From NCBI GenBank assembly GCA_046757925.1, contig JBHHZE010000007.1, positions 1 through 64,000 of the forward strand: a stretch of DNA of 64,000 nt. The letters run 5' to 3'. Both the position numbers and the translations under genes were made by a program. Below the pieces are notes generated by a model. That model made no database searches, was not told where the DNA came from, and saw only the letters and a list, made by a program, of their open reading frames with translations. Positions 51,927-60,811 of this stretch are shown in pieces (within the stretch, counting starts at the first letter, position 1; each line of letters starts with the position of its first letter). The DNA comes from JAZDCZ01 sp046757925. Its GTDB lineage: Bacteria; Gemmatimonadota; Gemmatimonadetes; Gemmatimonadales; GWC2-71-9.

Positions 51927-53564
51927 GTGGGCAAACTCCGCGCCGCGTTGCAGCGGGTTGCTGCATCGTTGGGTGGGGAGGGCGTCGATTTCGTTCTGGA
52001 GCGTCCGCGCGAGGCGTCTCACGGCGACCTCGCCACGAATCTGGCACTTCGATTGGCGGGGCAACTGGGAAATAGCCCGCGCAAGATAGCCGAGCGAGTA
52101 GTGAGCGAGCTGGACGTGGTGGGAGATGTGGTCGCGAGGGTAGAGATTGCGGGCCCCGGCTTCATCAACTTTTGGCTTGCCAAGGCTGCACTGGCACAAG
52201 TTCTTCGTGACGTGCTCTCAGCCGGAGACCAATACGGGCACTCGGCGCTTGGTCGCGGCAGCAAGGTCAACGTTGAGTTTGTCTCCGCCAACCCGACCGG
52301 CCCCTTACATGTCGGGCACGGTCGGGGAGCCGCATTGGGTGATGCCATAGCATCCTTGCTCGAAGCTACCGGGCACACAGTTACGCGCGAGTTCTACGTC
52401 AACGACGCGGGTGCACAGATAGAACGATTGGGCGAATCCGTGTGGGCGCGCGTACAGCAGGCGGTGGGGCGGTGCGCCGAGATCCCCGAAGGTGGCTATC
52501 ACGGCGAGTATCTCAGGGAGTTGGCCGAACGGATGCTGGCTACCGAAGGTCGCGAGTTGGCTGATCTTCCAACCGACGAAGGCATCGATCTATGTCGTAG
52601 GGTGACGATCGAGCAGCAGCGTGCGGAGCAGACTAGAGACCTCGCAGCGTTCGGTGTTGCCTTTGACGTGATATACAGCGAAAGTAAGCTGTACGGGGAC
52701 CGGCTCGTCGAAGCCACAATCGCCGATCTGGAAGCGCGCCACCTGATCTATGAACAGGATGGCGCACTTTGGTTGAAGACGTCGCAGTACGGTGACGAAA
52801 AAGACCGCGTCTTGCGTAAGCGCGACGGGTCCTACACCTACTTCCTGCCCGACATCGCATATCATCGGGACAAGGCGAATCGCGCGTTCGATACCGCGAT
52901 CGACGTGTGGGGTGCCGACCACCACGGATACGTCGGACGTATGTCGGCTGCCATGAAAGCGCTTGGCATGCCGGAGCAGTTTTTCAAGGTGGTTTTGGTG
53001 CAGTTGGTGCGTGTGATGAGGGACGGAAAAGAATTGCGATTCTCAAAGCGCTCCGGTGAGTTCGTCTCACTCCGCGAGCTGGTGAGCGAGACGGGCGCGG
53101 ATGCGGCGCGTTACTTTTTCCTCATGCGCAAAGGGGATGCGCAATTCGTGTTCGATGTCGACCTCGCTACCAAACAGTCTGACGAGAATCCAGTCTATTA
53201 CGTACAATATGCCCACACGCGAATGGCGGGAATCTTCCGAACTGCCGGGATCGACCCGAGCGAGTTCGCGGGGCACGGGGCCGACCTGTCGCTCTTGGTC
53301 GAGCAGGACGAACAGGCTGTGATCAAGCAGATCGCGGAGTTTCCCAAAATCGTAGCCCGGGCTGCCGAGTTGCTGGAGCCACATCGCATAACCGTGTACA
53401 CCGAAGAGCTTGCGCGCCTTGCGAACGGTTGGTACCACAGACATAGAGTGGTCGGTGTTGCCAAGGAGCTGGAGCGGGCACGGCTCGTCTTGGCGTGTGC
53501 AATCAAGATAGTTTTGGCAAACTGCCTACACCTATTGGGCGTAAGCGCCCCGGAGCGAATGTAA
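51927..53564 (+). CDS. argS: Arginyl-tRNA synthetase
   Basis: 545 residues, class I. The HIGH motif is SANPTGPLHVGHGRG, the DALR anticodon domain lies at the C-terminus ending in LLGVSAPERM (the ArgRS end VLxPxRM-like), and ISFDVxxxxQSDENPVYYVQYAHTR is typical. The KMSKS region is degenerate (LRFSKRSG), as is normal for ArgRS. GTG 51927 sits too close to the GAGGG at 51921-51925 to be a standard ribosome site, and no better start is visible. Confidence 0.94.
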   Translation: MGKLRAALQRVAASLGGEGVDFVLERPREASHGDLATNLALRLAGQLGNSPRKIAERVVSELDVVGDVVARVEIAGPGFINFWLAKAALAQVLRDVLSAGDQYGHSALGRGSKVNVEFVSANPTGPLHVGHGRGAALGDAIASLLEATGHTVTREFYVNDAGAQIERLGESVWARVQQAVGRCAEIPEGGYHGEYLRELAERMLATEGRELADLPTDEGIDLCRRVTIEQQRAEQTRDLAAFGVAFDVIYSESKLYGDRLVEATIADLEARHLIYEQDGALWLKTSQYGDEKDRVLRKRDGSYTYFLPDIAYHRDKANRAFDTAIDVWGADHHGYVGRMSAAMKALGMPEQFFKVVLVQLVRVMRDGKELRFSKRSGEFVSLRELVSETGADAARYFFLMRKGDAQFVFDVDLATKQSDENPVYYVQYAHTRMAGIFRTAGIDPSEFAGHGADLSLLVEQDEQAVIKQIAEFPKIVARAAELLEPHRITVYTEELARLANGWYHRHRVVGVAKELERARLVLACAIKIVLANCLHLLGVSAPERM

Positions 53565-53566
53565 AA

Positions 53567-54499
53567 GTGTCACTACTCGTAGTTGGAAGCATAGCGCTCG
53601 ATTCCGTTCAGACTCCATTCGGCTCTAACGCCGATGCGTTGGGCGGATCCGCGGTGTTCTTTAGCTTTGCCGCGTCACTGTTACATGAGGTCCAGGTGGT
53701 CGGGGTGGTGGGCGATGACTATCCGGCCGATGCGCTCGATCAGCTGCGCGGACGCGGTGTGGATCTCGCGGGAGTGGAGAAAAAGTCCGGAGCGAGCTTT
53801 CGCTGGAAAGGCAAATACTCTTACGATCTCCAGAGCCGTGAGACGCTGGACACGAGGCTTGGCGTATTCGCGGAATTCGATCCCCAGATACCAGATGAGT
53901 TCAAGAACGCACAGATGGTTTTTCTGGGCAATATCGACCCTGAGTTGCAACTGAGTGTCCTCGATCAAATCAGGGAACCGCGACTCGTGGCAAGTGACAC
54001 CATGAACTACTGGATCCAAGGCAAACGAGAGGCCCTGCTGGATTTGTTGCAACGCATCGACGTTCTCATGGTGAACGATTCGGAGGCCCGTGAACTCTCC
54101 GGAGACTGGAACATCTATCGTGCGGCTCGCTGGATCTTGAACCATGGTCCCAAGATGGCTGTGATCAAACAGGGCGTTTACGGGGCCGTGCTCGTGCAGC
54201 CCGATCGTGTCTTCTACGTTCCCGCGTTCCCACTCGAAGAGGTCTTCGATCCCACCGGTGCGGGCGACGCGTTTGCCGGAGGCTTTATGGCGCATCTGGC
54301 TCGCACCGACGATCTGGATGCCGAGAACCTCCGACGCGCCATGGTCTACGGTGCCGCCATGGGGTCGTTTGCCGTGGAGCGGTTTTCCATCGAACGGTTC
54401 CAGGAAATAGGAGCTGCAGAGGTGACGGCGAGGGTGCGTGAGTTCAGCGACTTGGTCCATTTCCAAGTGGATCCGGCGCATGATGCGGCTGGGGTGTGA
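53567..54499 (+). CDS. PfkB-family carbohydrate kinase
   Basis: 310 residues. The opening SLLVVGSIALDSVQTPFG, LGGSAVFFSFAASLL, and the second PfkB signature DPTGAGDAFAGGFMAHLA (anion hole and catalytic Asp) place it in the ribokinase family. The substrate (sugar, nucleoside or other) cannot be told. I took GTG 53567 with GGAG 11 bases upstream; the open frame runs back into argS. Located between argS and purM. Confidence 0.82.
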   Translation: MSLLVVGSIALDSVQTPFGSNADALGGSAVFFSFAASLLHEVQVVGVVGDDYPADALDQLRGRGVDLAGVEKKSGASFRWKGKYSYDLQSRETLDTRLGVFAEFDPQIPDEFKNAQMVFLGNIDPELQLSVLDQIREPRLVASDTMNYWIQGKREALLDLLQRIDVLMVNDSEARELSGDWNIYRAARWILNHGPKMAVIKQGVYGAVLVQPDRVFYVPAFPLEEVFDPTGAGDAFAGGFMAHLARTDDLDAENLRRAMVYGAAMGSFAVERFSIERFQEIGAAEVTARVREFSDLVHFQVDPAHDAAGV

Positions 54500-54536
54500 T
54501 ATTGCCAAGACCACTGCGAGCGCACACACACTAGCC

Positions 54537-55571
54537 ATGCAGCCGGCCGACCGATATCGCCAGGCTGGGGTCGATCTCGATACGGCAGAGCGAACGAAGG
54601 GCCGTATTCGTGATGCGGTCGCTTCTACGTATTCGTCGCTCACACTTGGCGGTTTCGGGGGATTCGGCGGCATGATCCGGGTCCCCGAGGACGTCAGCCG
54701 CCCCGTACTCGTCATGAGTACGGACGGAGTCGGCAGCAAGATCCTGGTTGCCCTGCAAGTAGGCCGGTACGACACGATTGGTGAAGATCTCGTGAATCAT
54801 GCGGTGAACGACATTCTCGTTCAAGGTGCGACTCCGCTTGCGTTTCAGGACTACATCGCCGGCGCGCAACTCGAGCCGGAGATTGTCGTCTCCATGGTGG
54901 AGGGTGTGTGTCGTGCGTGCCGTCACCACCAGATCTCACTCCTGGGTGGCGAAACCGCACAACTGCCCGATCTGTATCGTGAGGGCGACTACGATCTCGC
55001 TGGTACCATAGTGGGTGTAGTATCGGAAGACACGATCCTGACGGGTAGCGACGTTGAAGTGGGAGACCTGTTGGTCGCCTACGAATCGAACGGCCTGCAC
55101 ACCAACGGATACACCCTGGCCCGCCGGATCGTTTTCGGCGATATGGGACTGAACGTCGACAGTGAAATGCCGGACATGAACGCGCCGGTTGGCGAGTTGC
55201 TGCTGTCTGTTCACAGGAGCTATTGGCAAGCTCTTGCTCCCGTGCTCGCGCAGCTGCACGGGCTGTCGCACGTTACCGGCGGCGGGATCGCGGCCAACCT
55301 GAGGCGTGTCATGCCCGATGGGTGTCGGGCGGTAGTTGAGTGCGACAAGTGGCCGGTACCACAGCTGTTCCGCGTGCTTCAAGCGGCGGGCAAGGTCGAT
55401 GAAGGCGAAATGTTCAGAGTGTTCAACATGGGCGTCGGGATGATTGCCGCGGTACCCGAGCGGAATCTCGCAACGGTCCGCTCCGCCGCCGACCGAGCGG
55501 GCGTGACGACGTGGGCAGTTGGGAGAGTCGAAGGGGGTACCGGAGTGGACTTGGTGCGGGACGCGCGGTGA
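54537..55571 (+). CDS. purM: Phosphoribosylformylglycinamidine cyclo-ligase (AIR synthetase)
   Basis: 344 residues. The conserved start YRQAGVDLDTAERTKGRI, STDGVGSKILVA, NHAVNDILVQGATPLAFQDY, GGETAQLP and the end of the first domain HTNGYTLARRI, then HVTGGGIAANLRRVMPDG, are all clear. Fifth step of purine synthesis. ATG 54537 starts the conserved region; the open frame extends up to 54438 but through the previous gene. Purines feed riboflavin, encoded next. Confidence 0.95.
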   Translation: MQPADRYRQAGVDLDTAERTKGRIRDAVASTYSSLTLGGFGGFGGMIRVPEDVSRPVLVMSTDGVGSKILVALQVGRYDTIGEDLVNHAVNDILVQGATPLAFQDYIAGAQLEPEIVVSMVEGVCRACRHHQISLLGGETAQLPDLYREGDYDLAGTIVGVVSEDTILTGSDVEVGDLLVAYESNGLHTNGYTLARRIVFGDMGLNVDSEMPDMNAPVGELLLSVHRSYWQALAPVLAQLHGLSHVTGGGIAANLRRVMPDGCRAVVECDKWPVPQLFRVLQAAGKVDEGEMFRVFNMGVGMIAAVPERNLATVRSAADRAGVTTWAVGRVEGGTGVDLVRDAR

Positions 55572-55602
55572 CTGCCGGTCGGGTGAACCGCTCGCCGGTT
55601 TC

Positions 55603-56685
55603 GTGACGGAGCGACAGGCGATGGAGCGCGCGCTCGCGCTTGCTCTGAAAGGGTGGGGACGGGTGGCTCCCAACCCGCTGGTAGGTGCCGTGTTGCTCAA
55701 AGGCGGCGAGATCGTGGGGGAAGGATGGCATAGGGAGTTCGGGGGAGCCCATGCTGAGATCGCGGCAATCGAGTCGTGTGAGTCTCCCTCCGGCAGCACC
55801 TGTGTCGTGAATCTCGAACCCTGCACTCACCATGGCAAGACTCCGCCATGCACCGACGCGCTCCTGGAGGCGGGTATCCATCGCCTGGTTTTTGCGACTC
55901 GGGATCCGGATCCCACGGCGACCGGCGGGGCGGAGCTGCTTCGGCGTGCCGGACTCGAAGTCGTGGGAGGTGTTTTGCAAGCGGAGGCCGCTGCGCTGAA
56001 TGCTCCGTTTCTCATGAACCATGTGCGAACCGATGTACCCTACGTGGCTCTCAAGTTGGCGACCTCTCTGGACGGGTTCATCGCCGACCGGAGCCGGAGT
56101 TCTCAGTGGATATCGGGTGAGCAGGCAAGGAGCTACGTCCAGTGGCTCCGGGCCGGGTTCGGCGGCGTGGCGGTCGGACTCGCCACCGTGGAACAGGACG
56201 ACCCGCAGTTGACGGTTAGAGGCGAGGTCGAGCCCCGAATACCGCCTGTTCGGATCGTGTTCACCCGCTCAGGCAACCTGTCTTTGGAATCGCAACTTGT
56301 TAAAACATCGAGAGTTACACCTACTATCCTTGTAGTTGCCCGGGGGCGAAGTGCCGCGGCCGCGGAGCGGCTCGGGGGGACCGCTGTCGAGGTGCTGTCG
56401 GCAGATGGGCTGGGGGAAGCGCTGCAGGCACTGAGAGGAAAGGGAGTGCACTCGATTCTGGTAGAGGGCGGAGGGGTACTGGCCCGGGCGCTGCTCGAAG
56501 ACAGCCTGGTCGACAGAATCTATTGGATCCAGGCGCCTATATTGCTTGGCAGTGGTGTTCCGGGCCTGGGGCTGGGAAGCCCGAGGGCTCTGGCCGAAGC
56601 CTGGGGCTGGACTCCTTCCGAGCGTCGGAGCCTCGGGGGAGATACATTACTGGTGGTCGATCGGGAACCATGTTTACCGGTATAG
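55603..56685 (+). CDS. ribD: Bifunctional pyrimidine deaminase/reductase of riboflavin synthesis
   Basis: 360 residues. Deaminase domain with zinc motifs AHAEIAAI and EPCTHHGKTPPCTDALL, then reductase domain (VALKLATSLDGFIADRSRSSQWIS, ILVEGGGVLARALLEDSLVD). It converts the GTP-cyclohydrolase product in two steps. I chose GTG 55603, which gives the standard N-terminus TERQAMERALALALKGWGRVAPNPLVGAVL; ATG 55621 with GGAG upstream is possible. The last 16 bases overlap ribE. Confidence 0.95.
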   Translation: MTERQAMERALALALKGWGRVAPNPLVGAVLLKGGEIVGEGWHREFGGAHAEIAAIESCESPSGSTCVVNLEPCTHHGKTPPCTDALLEAGIHRLVFATRDPDPTATGGAELLRRAGLEVVGGVLQAEAAALNAPFLMNHVRTDVPYVALKLATSLDGFIADRSRSSQWISGEQARSYVQWLRAGFGGVAVGLATVEQDDPQLTVRGEVEPRIPPVRIVFTRSGNLSLESQLVKTSRVTPTILVVARGRSAAAAERLGGTAVEVLSADGLGEALQALRGKGVHSILVEGGGVLARALLEDSLVDRIYWIQAPILLGSGVPGLGLGSPRALAEAWGWTPSERRSLGGDTLLVVDREPCLPV

Positions 56686-57263
56686 TGAGTGAAGTGGGCC
56701 GGATCCTGTCGGTGGAGCGTAGCGACGATCGGCTCAGTTTCCGAGTGGGAACAACACTTTCCGATCTGGCGCTGGGAGAGAGCATCGCCGTGAGCGGTGC
56801 CTGTCTCACCGTGGTGGACCGCGGTGCGCGGTGGTTTCGCGTCGATGCCGTAGTCACTACTCGGAGTCGCACGCGGTTCGATCGGTTCGGTGAAGGAGAT
56901 GCGGTGAACCTCGAGCGAGCGCTCCCGGTGGGCGAGAGGCTCGGTGGACACCTGGTGCAGGGACATGTCGATGCCGTTGGAACCGTCCAAGCCATCGCGA
57001 AGGACCGGGATACGGTCCTGCTGGACGTGGTGGTCCCGCGCGATGTGGCCGAGATAACCGTGCTCCATGGATCGATAACGCTCGATGGCGTCAGCCTGAC
57101 CGTCAATGCGATCCCGGCACCGGGGACGGTGCAGGTTGCACTGATACCTTACACGGTGGAGCACACCACGCTTGGGATGCTGAGGGTTGGTGACGAGGTA
57201 CATGTCGAAGGCGATATGATTGGTAAGTTCGTGCGTCAGCTAGTGCGCAACAGAGAAGCCTAG
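56670..57263 (+). CDS. ribE: Riboflavin synthase alpha chain
   Basis: 197 residues, two lumazine-binding repeats. Opens MFTGIVSEVGRI, has NLERALPVGERLGGHLVQGHVDAVG and SLTVNAIPA; the second repeat ends with VEHTTLGML and GxxVNxExD-like VHVEGDMIGKF. Final step: dismutation of 6,7-dimethyl-8-ribityllumazine. The long upstream open frame lies inside ribD, so ATG 56670 is the start. Confidence 0.95.
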   Translation: MFTGIVSEVGRILSVERSDDRLSFRVGTTLSDLALGESIAVSGACLTVVDRGARWFRVDAVVTTRSRTRFDRFGEGDAVNLERALPVGERLGGHLVQGHVDAVGTVQAIAKDRDTVLLDVVVPRDVAEITVLHGSITLDGVSLTVNAIPAPGTVQVALIPYTVEHTTLGMLRVGDEVHVEGDMIGKFVRQLVRNREA

Positions 57264-57284
57264 AGCGGCAGGGGGTAACAGCCG

Positions 57285-58490
57285 ATGAAGATAGGAACGA
57301 TAGAGCAGGCAGTTGAAGATATCCGAGAGGGACGGCTGGTCGTCGTGGCGGACGATGAGAATCGCGAGTCGGAGGGGGATCTGATAGGCGCCGCCGCTCA
57401 CGCAACGCCCGAGACGATCAATTTCATGTCGAAGTACGGTCGAGGTCTCATCTGCTTGACGCTGACACAAGAGCGTTGCGTTGAGTTGAGTTTGCCGCAG
57501 ATGACGGAGAGCAACAATGAGTCATTGGAGACGGCATTCACGGTGAGCATAGATGCTGCGTCGCGGTTTGGTGTTACGACCGGAATCTCGGCCGCGGACC
57601 GAGCCAAGACGATTCAGGTGGCCATCGATCCCGAGACGACTCCTGCCGATCTCAGACGGCCGGGTCATATATTTCCCTTGAGGGCGAGGCCCGGAGGTGT
57701 CCTCCAGCGGGTCGGTCACACCGAGGCGGGCACGGACCTGGCTCGCCTGGCCGGCCTCTATCCCGCAGGCGTCATATGCGAAGTAATGGCCGATGATGGC
57801 ACCATGATGCGGCGGGAACAACTGGTGAGCTTCGCACGACAACACGACTTGACGCTGGTAACCGTGGCCCAACTGGTTGCCTACCGTCTTCAGAACGAAC
57901 GATTGGTTCATCGTGTGGCGGAAGCGAGGCTCCCGACGCCTTACGGAGAGTTCAAGATCATTGGCTACTCCAACGACGTGGACGATTCGGAGCACATCGC
58001 GCTTGTCTTTGGAGATCTGACCGATCGGGAGGAGGTTCTCGTACGGATGCACTCCAAGTGTCTCACTGGAGACGTCTTCCGCTCGGGGCGCTGCGATTGC
58101 GGCTGGCAGTTGGAGAGGGCGATGCAGATGATCGCCGAGGAGGGTGCCGGGGCCGTTGTGTATCTCGACCAGGAGGGCCGTGGCATTGGGCTCCTCAACA
58201 AACTCAAGGCGTACGAGTTGCAGGATGCGGGGAATGATACCGTTGAGGCGAACGAACGGCTTGGCTTTCCGCCCGATCTGAGGAACTACGGAATCGGCGC
58301 TCAGATCCTAATAGATCTGGGGCTGGGTTCGATCAGAGTGCTCACGAACAATCCCCATAAGCTCGTTGGATTGGATGGCTATGGCTTGGAGATCGTGGAG
58401 CGGGTGCCGATCGTGGCAGGCGCTACCAGTGAGAACCGCGGCTACTTGGCCGTGAAGCGGGACAAATTGGGTCATCTTTTCTCCTCCTAA
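57285..58490 (+). CDS. ribBA: DHBP synthase / GTP cyclohydrolase II fusion
   Basis: 401 residues. N-terminal RibB domain (VVVADDENRESEGDLIGAA, TTGISAADRAKTI, RPGHIFPLRARPGGVLQRVGHTEA) and C-terminal RibA domain with the zinc motif CLTGDVFRSGRCDCG and QEGRGIGLLNKLKAYELQD. It provides both precursors of lumazine. A GGGGG stretch precedes the ATG. Fits the classic rib operon order. Confidence 0.97.
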   Translation: MKIGTIEQAVEDIREGRLVVVADDENRESEGDLIGAAAHATPETINFMSKYGRGLICLTLTQERCVELSLPQMTESNNESLETAFTVSIDAASRFGVTTGISAADRAKTIQVAIDPETTPADLRRPGHIFPLRARPGGVLQRVGHTEAGTDLARLAGLYPAGVICEVMADDGTMMRREQLVSFARQHDLTLVTVAQLVAYRLQNERLVHRVAEARLPTPYGEFKIIGYSNDVDDSEHIALVFGDLTDREEVLVRMHSKCLTGDVFRSGRCDCGWQLERAMQMIAEEGAGAVVYLDQEGRGIGLLNKLKAYELQDAGNDTVEANERLGFPPDLRNYGIGAQILIDLGLGSIRVLTNNPHKLVGLDGYGLEIVERVPIVAGATSENRGYLAVKRDKLGHLFSS

Positions 58491-58491
58491 C

Positions 58492-58965
58492 ATGAGTCCC
58501 ACGTTCGATTCTGCGCGTCCATTGGATGGGCGGGCTCTGGTCGTGGCGAGCCGCTACAACGAGAATGTCACCCGTAAACTGCTGGAGGGCGCTGAAGTTG
58601 CATTGGGGAATGCCGGGTTCGGCGAGCGGGACATAGATGTGGTTTGGGTCCCCGGTGTGTTCGAACTTCCCCTCGTGATTCATCGGGGGCTGGCCACGGG
58701 AGAATACGTTCTAGCGGTGGCGCTCGGCGCGGTAATCCGTGGCGAGACACCACATTTCGACTACGTCGCTTCAGAGGCTACGTCAGGGATCGGGGCTGTG
58801 GCGAGGCAGCACGGCATCCCGGTGGGCTTTGGAGTTCTCACGTGTGAGACGATGTCCCAGGCGCTGGCGAGGGCCGGAGGTGAGGCGGGCAACAAGGGTA
58901 TCGAGGCCGCGGAAGCTGCAGTTGCTACAGCACGGGCGCTGCAACAATTCGATTCCGGTGCTTAG
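58492..58965 (+). CDS. ribH: 6,7-dimethyl-8-ribityllumazine synthase
   Basis: 157 residues. Family marks are VVASRYNENVTRKLLEGA, VVWVPGVFELPL, VLAVALGAVIRGETPHFDYV, and the EAGNKGIEAAEAA segment. Builds icosahedral or pentameric lumazine synthase. Starts one base after the ribBA stop. It overlaps nusB by 8 bases, the usual ribH-nusB linkage. Confidence 0.96.
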   Translation: MSPTFDSARPLDGRALVVASRYNENVTRKLLEGAEVALGNAGFGERDIDVVWVPGVFELPLVIHRGLATGEYVLAVALGAVIRGETPHFDYVASEATSGIGAVARQHGIPVGFGVLTCETMSQALARAGGEAGNKGIEAAEAAVATARALQQFDSGA

Positions 58966-59371
58966 GACTGAGACAAAAACCCGGGCCCGAACTCTGCAGG
59001 TGCTCTACGCTTGGGAAATCCAAGGAGGCCCCAGTGTTCCCAGTGTTGCGGCCGGGCTTCTGGGAGGCGACGCTCGGAGAGTGGAAGTGCTGGAACGGGC
59101 TGAGGAGCGGGCCGGGGCCGTAGTCGCGGCGATTCCGCGGCTGGACGCCGAGATTGGAGCAGCGGCTGACAACTGGCGCCTCGAGCGGATCGGAGTAATC
59201 GAACGCAACATTCTGCGGCTTGCGCTATTCGAAATCGAGCAAGGCTCGGTGCCGGTCAAGGTTGCCATCAATGAGGCTATTAGGCTCGCACTCTGGTTCG
59301 CCGGACCGAAGGCGCCACCGTTCGTAAATGGGGTGCTCGATACCATTGCCCACCGACTCGGCCGCTTGTGA
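58958..59371 (+). CDS. nusB: Transcription antitermination factor NusB
   Basis: 137 residues, all-helical. Typical features: TKTRARTLQVLYAWEIQ, LERIGVIERNILRLALFEIE, PVKVAINEAIRLA and FVNGVLDTIAHRL. It binds boxA RNA with NusE in rRNA antitermination. GTG start with 8-base overlap of ribH; the longer open frame runs inside ribH. Confidence 0.94.
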   Translation: MLRTETKTRARTLQVLYAWEIQGGPSVPSVAAGLLGGDARRVEVLERAEERAGAVVAAIPRLDAEIGAAADNWRLERIGVIERNILRLALFEIEQGSVPVKVAINEAIRLALWFAGPKAPPFVNGVLDTIAHRLGRL

Positions 59372-60498
59372 GAATCCTCGCCGTCAATTGGCTAGATCTC
59401 GAGAACCCGCAATTCGGCGGCGCAGAGGTTCACTTCTTCGAGATCTTCGGTCGTCTGGTACGACGTGGGCACCATGTCACTCTCATCTCGTCCGGATGGC
59501 CGGGGGCGGCCGCGAGAGCAAACGTCTCGGGCATAGAAGTGCGGCGGTTCGCCGATAGGTATGGCTTCGCGCTCAAGGCGCGGGCGGCGGTACGCCGGGC
59601 CCAACGTGACGAAACGTTCGATATTGTGGTGGAGGATATCAACAAACTGCCACTGTACTTGCCGTATCTCACCAGGCTTCCGGTTTACGCAATTGTACCG
59701 CATCTGTTTGGAACCACAGCATTCCGCGAAGCTTCCTTGCCGGTTGCTGCGATGGTTTGGCTCGCCGAGAAGTGGATTCCGCGGGTGTATCGTAACGCGG
59801 CATTCCACGTGATCAGCAAGAGTACTCGTGACGACCTGATCGCGCGAGGAGTGCGGCCATCTGCGATCCAGGTGATTTTTCCCGGTGTCGATGTTGCATG
59901 GTTTTCGTCGGGCCCGGAGGTTTCCAGGGCCGATACACCTACATTTCTTTATGTGGGACGGCTCAAGAAATACAAAGGTATAGAATCGATGATTCGGGCC
60001 ATGGCGCTTGTAAAGCAGGCGGGTCATGATGCAAGCCTGGATATCGCGGGCCGAGGAGATGACTTGGGACGGCTGCGCAAGCTCGTTCAGCGTCTGGAAC
60101 TGGGCGGTACGGTTCGGTTCTTGGGGTTCGTAGGCGAAGCCGACAAGCGACTCATGCTGAAGCGGGCGTGGGCAGTGATTTTCCCGTCGGCCAAGGAAGG
60201 GTGGGGAATCACGAATGTCGAGGCCGCCGCCTGTGGAACTCCGGCCATCGCGTCTGACAGTCCCGGTCTCAGGGAGACCGTAATCGATGGAAGGACGGGC
60301 TCTTTGGTGAGACATGGGGACCACGTCGCGCTGGCGCGCGAAATGTCGCGATTGGCCGGCGATCGTTCACTGGTCGAGAAACTGGGAGCCGCGGGTCGTA
60401 CGTTTGCAGAGAAATTTTCTTGGGATCGGGCGGCCGACGAAACCGAGGATCATATGCTCGCGACAATCGCTAACAACACAACCAATGGAGCCAAGTAG
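59368..60498 (+). CDS. Glycosyltransferase family 4
   Basis: 376 residues, GT-B fold. GGAEVHFFEIFGRLVRRGHHVTLIS at the N-terminus, FLYVGRLKKYKGIESMI, and the C-terminal KEGWGITNVEAAACGTPAIASDSPGLRETV (E-x7-E motif) are standard GT4 features. It transfers an unknown nucleotide-activated sugar, probably to a surface glycan. GTG in a GTGA overlap with nusB. No other polysaccharide genes are nearby. Confidence 0.85.
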   Translation: MRILAVNWLDLENPQFGGAEVHFFEIFGRLVRRGHHVTLISSGWPGAAARANVSGIEVRRFADRYGFALKARAAVRRAQRDETFDIVVEDINKLPLYLPYLTRLPVYAIVPHLFGTTAFREASLPVAAMVWLAEKWIPRVYRNAAFHVISKSTRDDLIARGVRPSAIQVIFPGVDVAWFSSGPEVSRADTPTFLYVGRLKKYKGIESMIRAMALVKQAGHDASLDIAGRGDDLGRLRKLVQRLELGGTVRFLGFVGEADKRLMLKRAWAVIFPSAKEGWGITNVEAAACGTPAIASDSPGLRETVIDGRTGSLVRHGDHVALAREMSRLAGDRSLVEKLGAAGRTFAEKFSWDRAADETEDHMLATIANNTTNGAK

Positions 60499-60502
60499 CC
60501 AA

Positions 60503-60805
60503 ATGCGCATTACGGTAACTGCACGTCATTGTCATATCTCTGATGAGTTGAAGGCAAGGGCCGAGCAAATAGTTGAGCGAGTTGCGAAAATCGCTAGCAG
60601 ACCACAAAGAGCTGAAATCATTTTTGATGTGGATCATGGTGTCAAAGTGGTGGAACTGAAGTTGACGTTACCACGCGGAATTATCAGAGTCTCGTCAGCC
60701 GAGGCCGACGATTTCCGCACCGCAGTGGACCGCGCCGCCGCCAAGCTCCGCAACCAGCTGGACAAGGATACGGAACACCCCGTGCACCACAGTTCTACTC
60801 AGTAG
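60503..60805 (+). CDS. hpf: Ribosome hibernation promoting factor, short form
   Basis: 100 residues. MRITVTARHCHISDELKARAEQIVERVAKI and the acidic/basic beta-alpha pattern of YfiA/HPF; the C-terminus is shorter than the long HPF of Gram-positives. Binds the 30S A/P site in stationary phase. ATG at 60503; the open frame upstream overlaps the glycosyltransferase. It is followed by hprK, an order also known from Proteobacteria (hpf, ptsN, hprK). Confidence 0.9.
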   Translation: MRITVTARHCHISDELKARAEQIVERVAKIASRPQRAEIIFDVDHGVKVVELKLTLPRGIIRVSSAEADDFRTAVDRAAAKLRNQLDKDTEHPVHHSSTQ

Positions 60806-60811
60806 GGACAT

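Noticed and set aside
55572..55602. FMN riboswitch in front of ribD
   Set aside because: Only about 30 bases separate purM and ribD, and 21 bases precede ribBA; neither can hold an RFN element.
55568..55602. GTG 55568, coupled to the purM stop, as the ribD start
   Set aside because: It is in a different frame from the RibD sequence.
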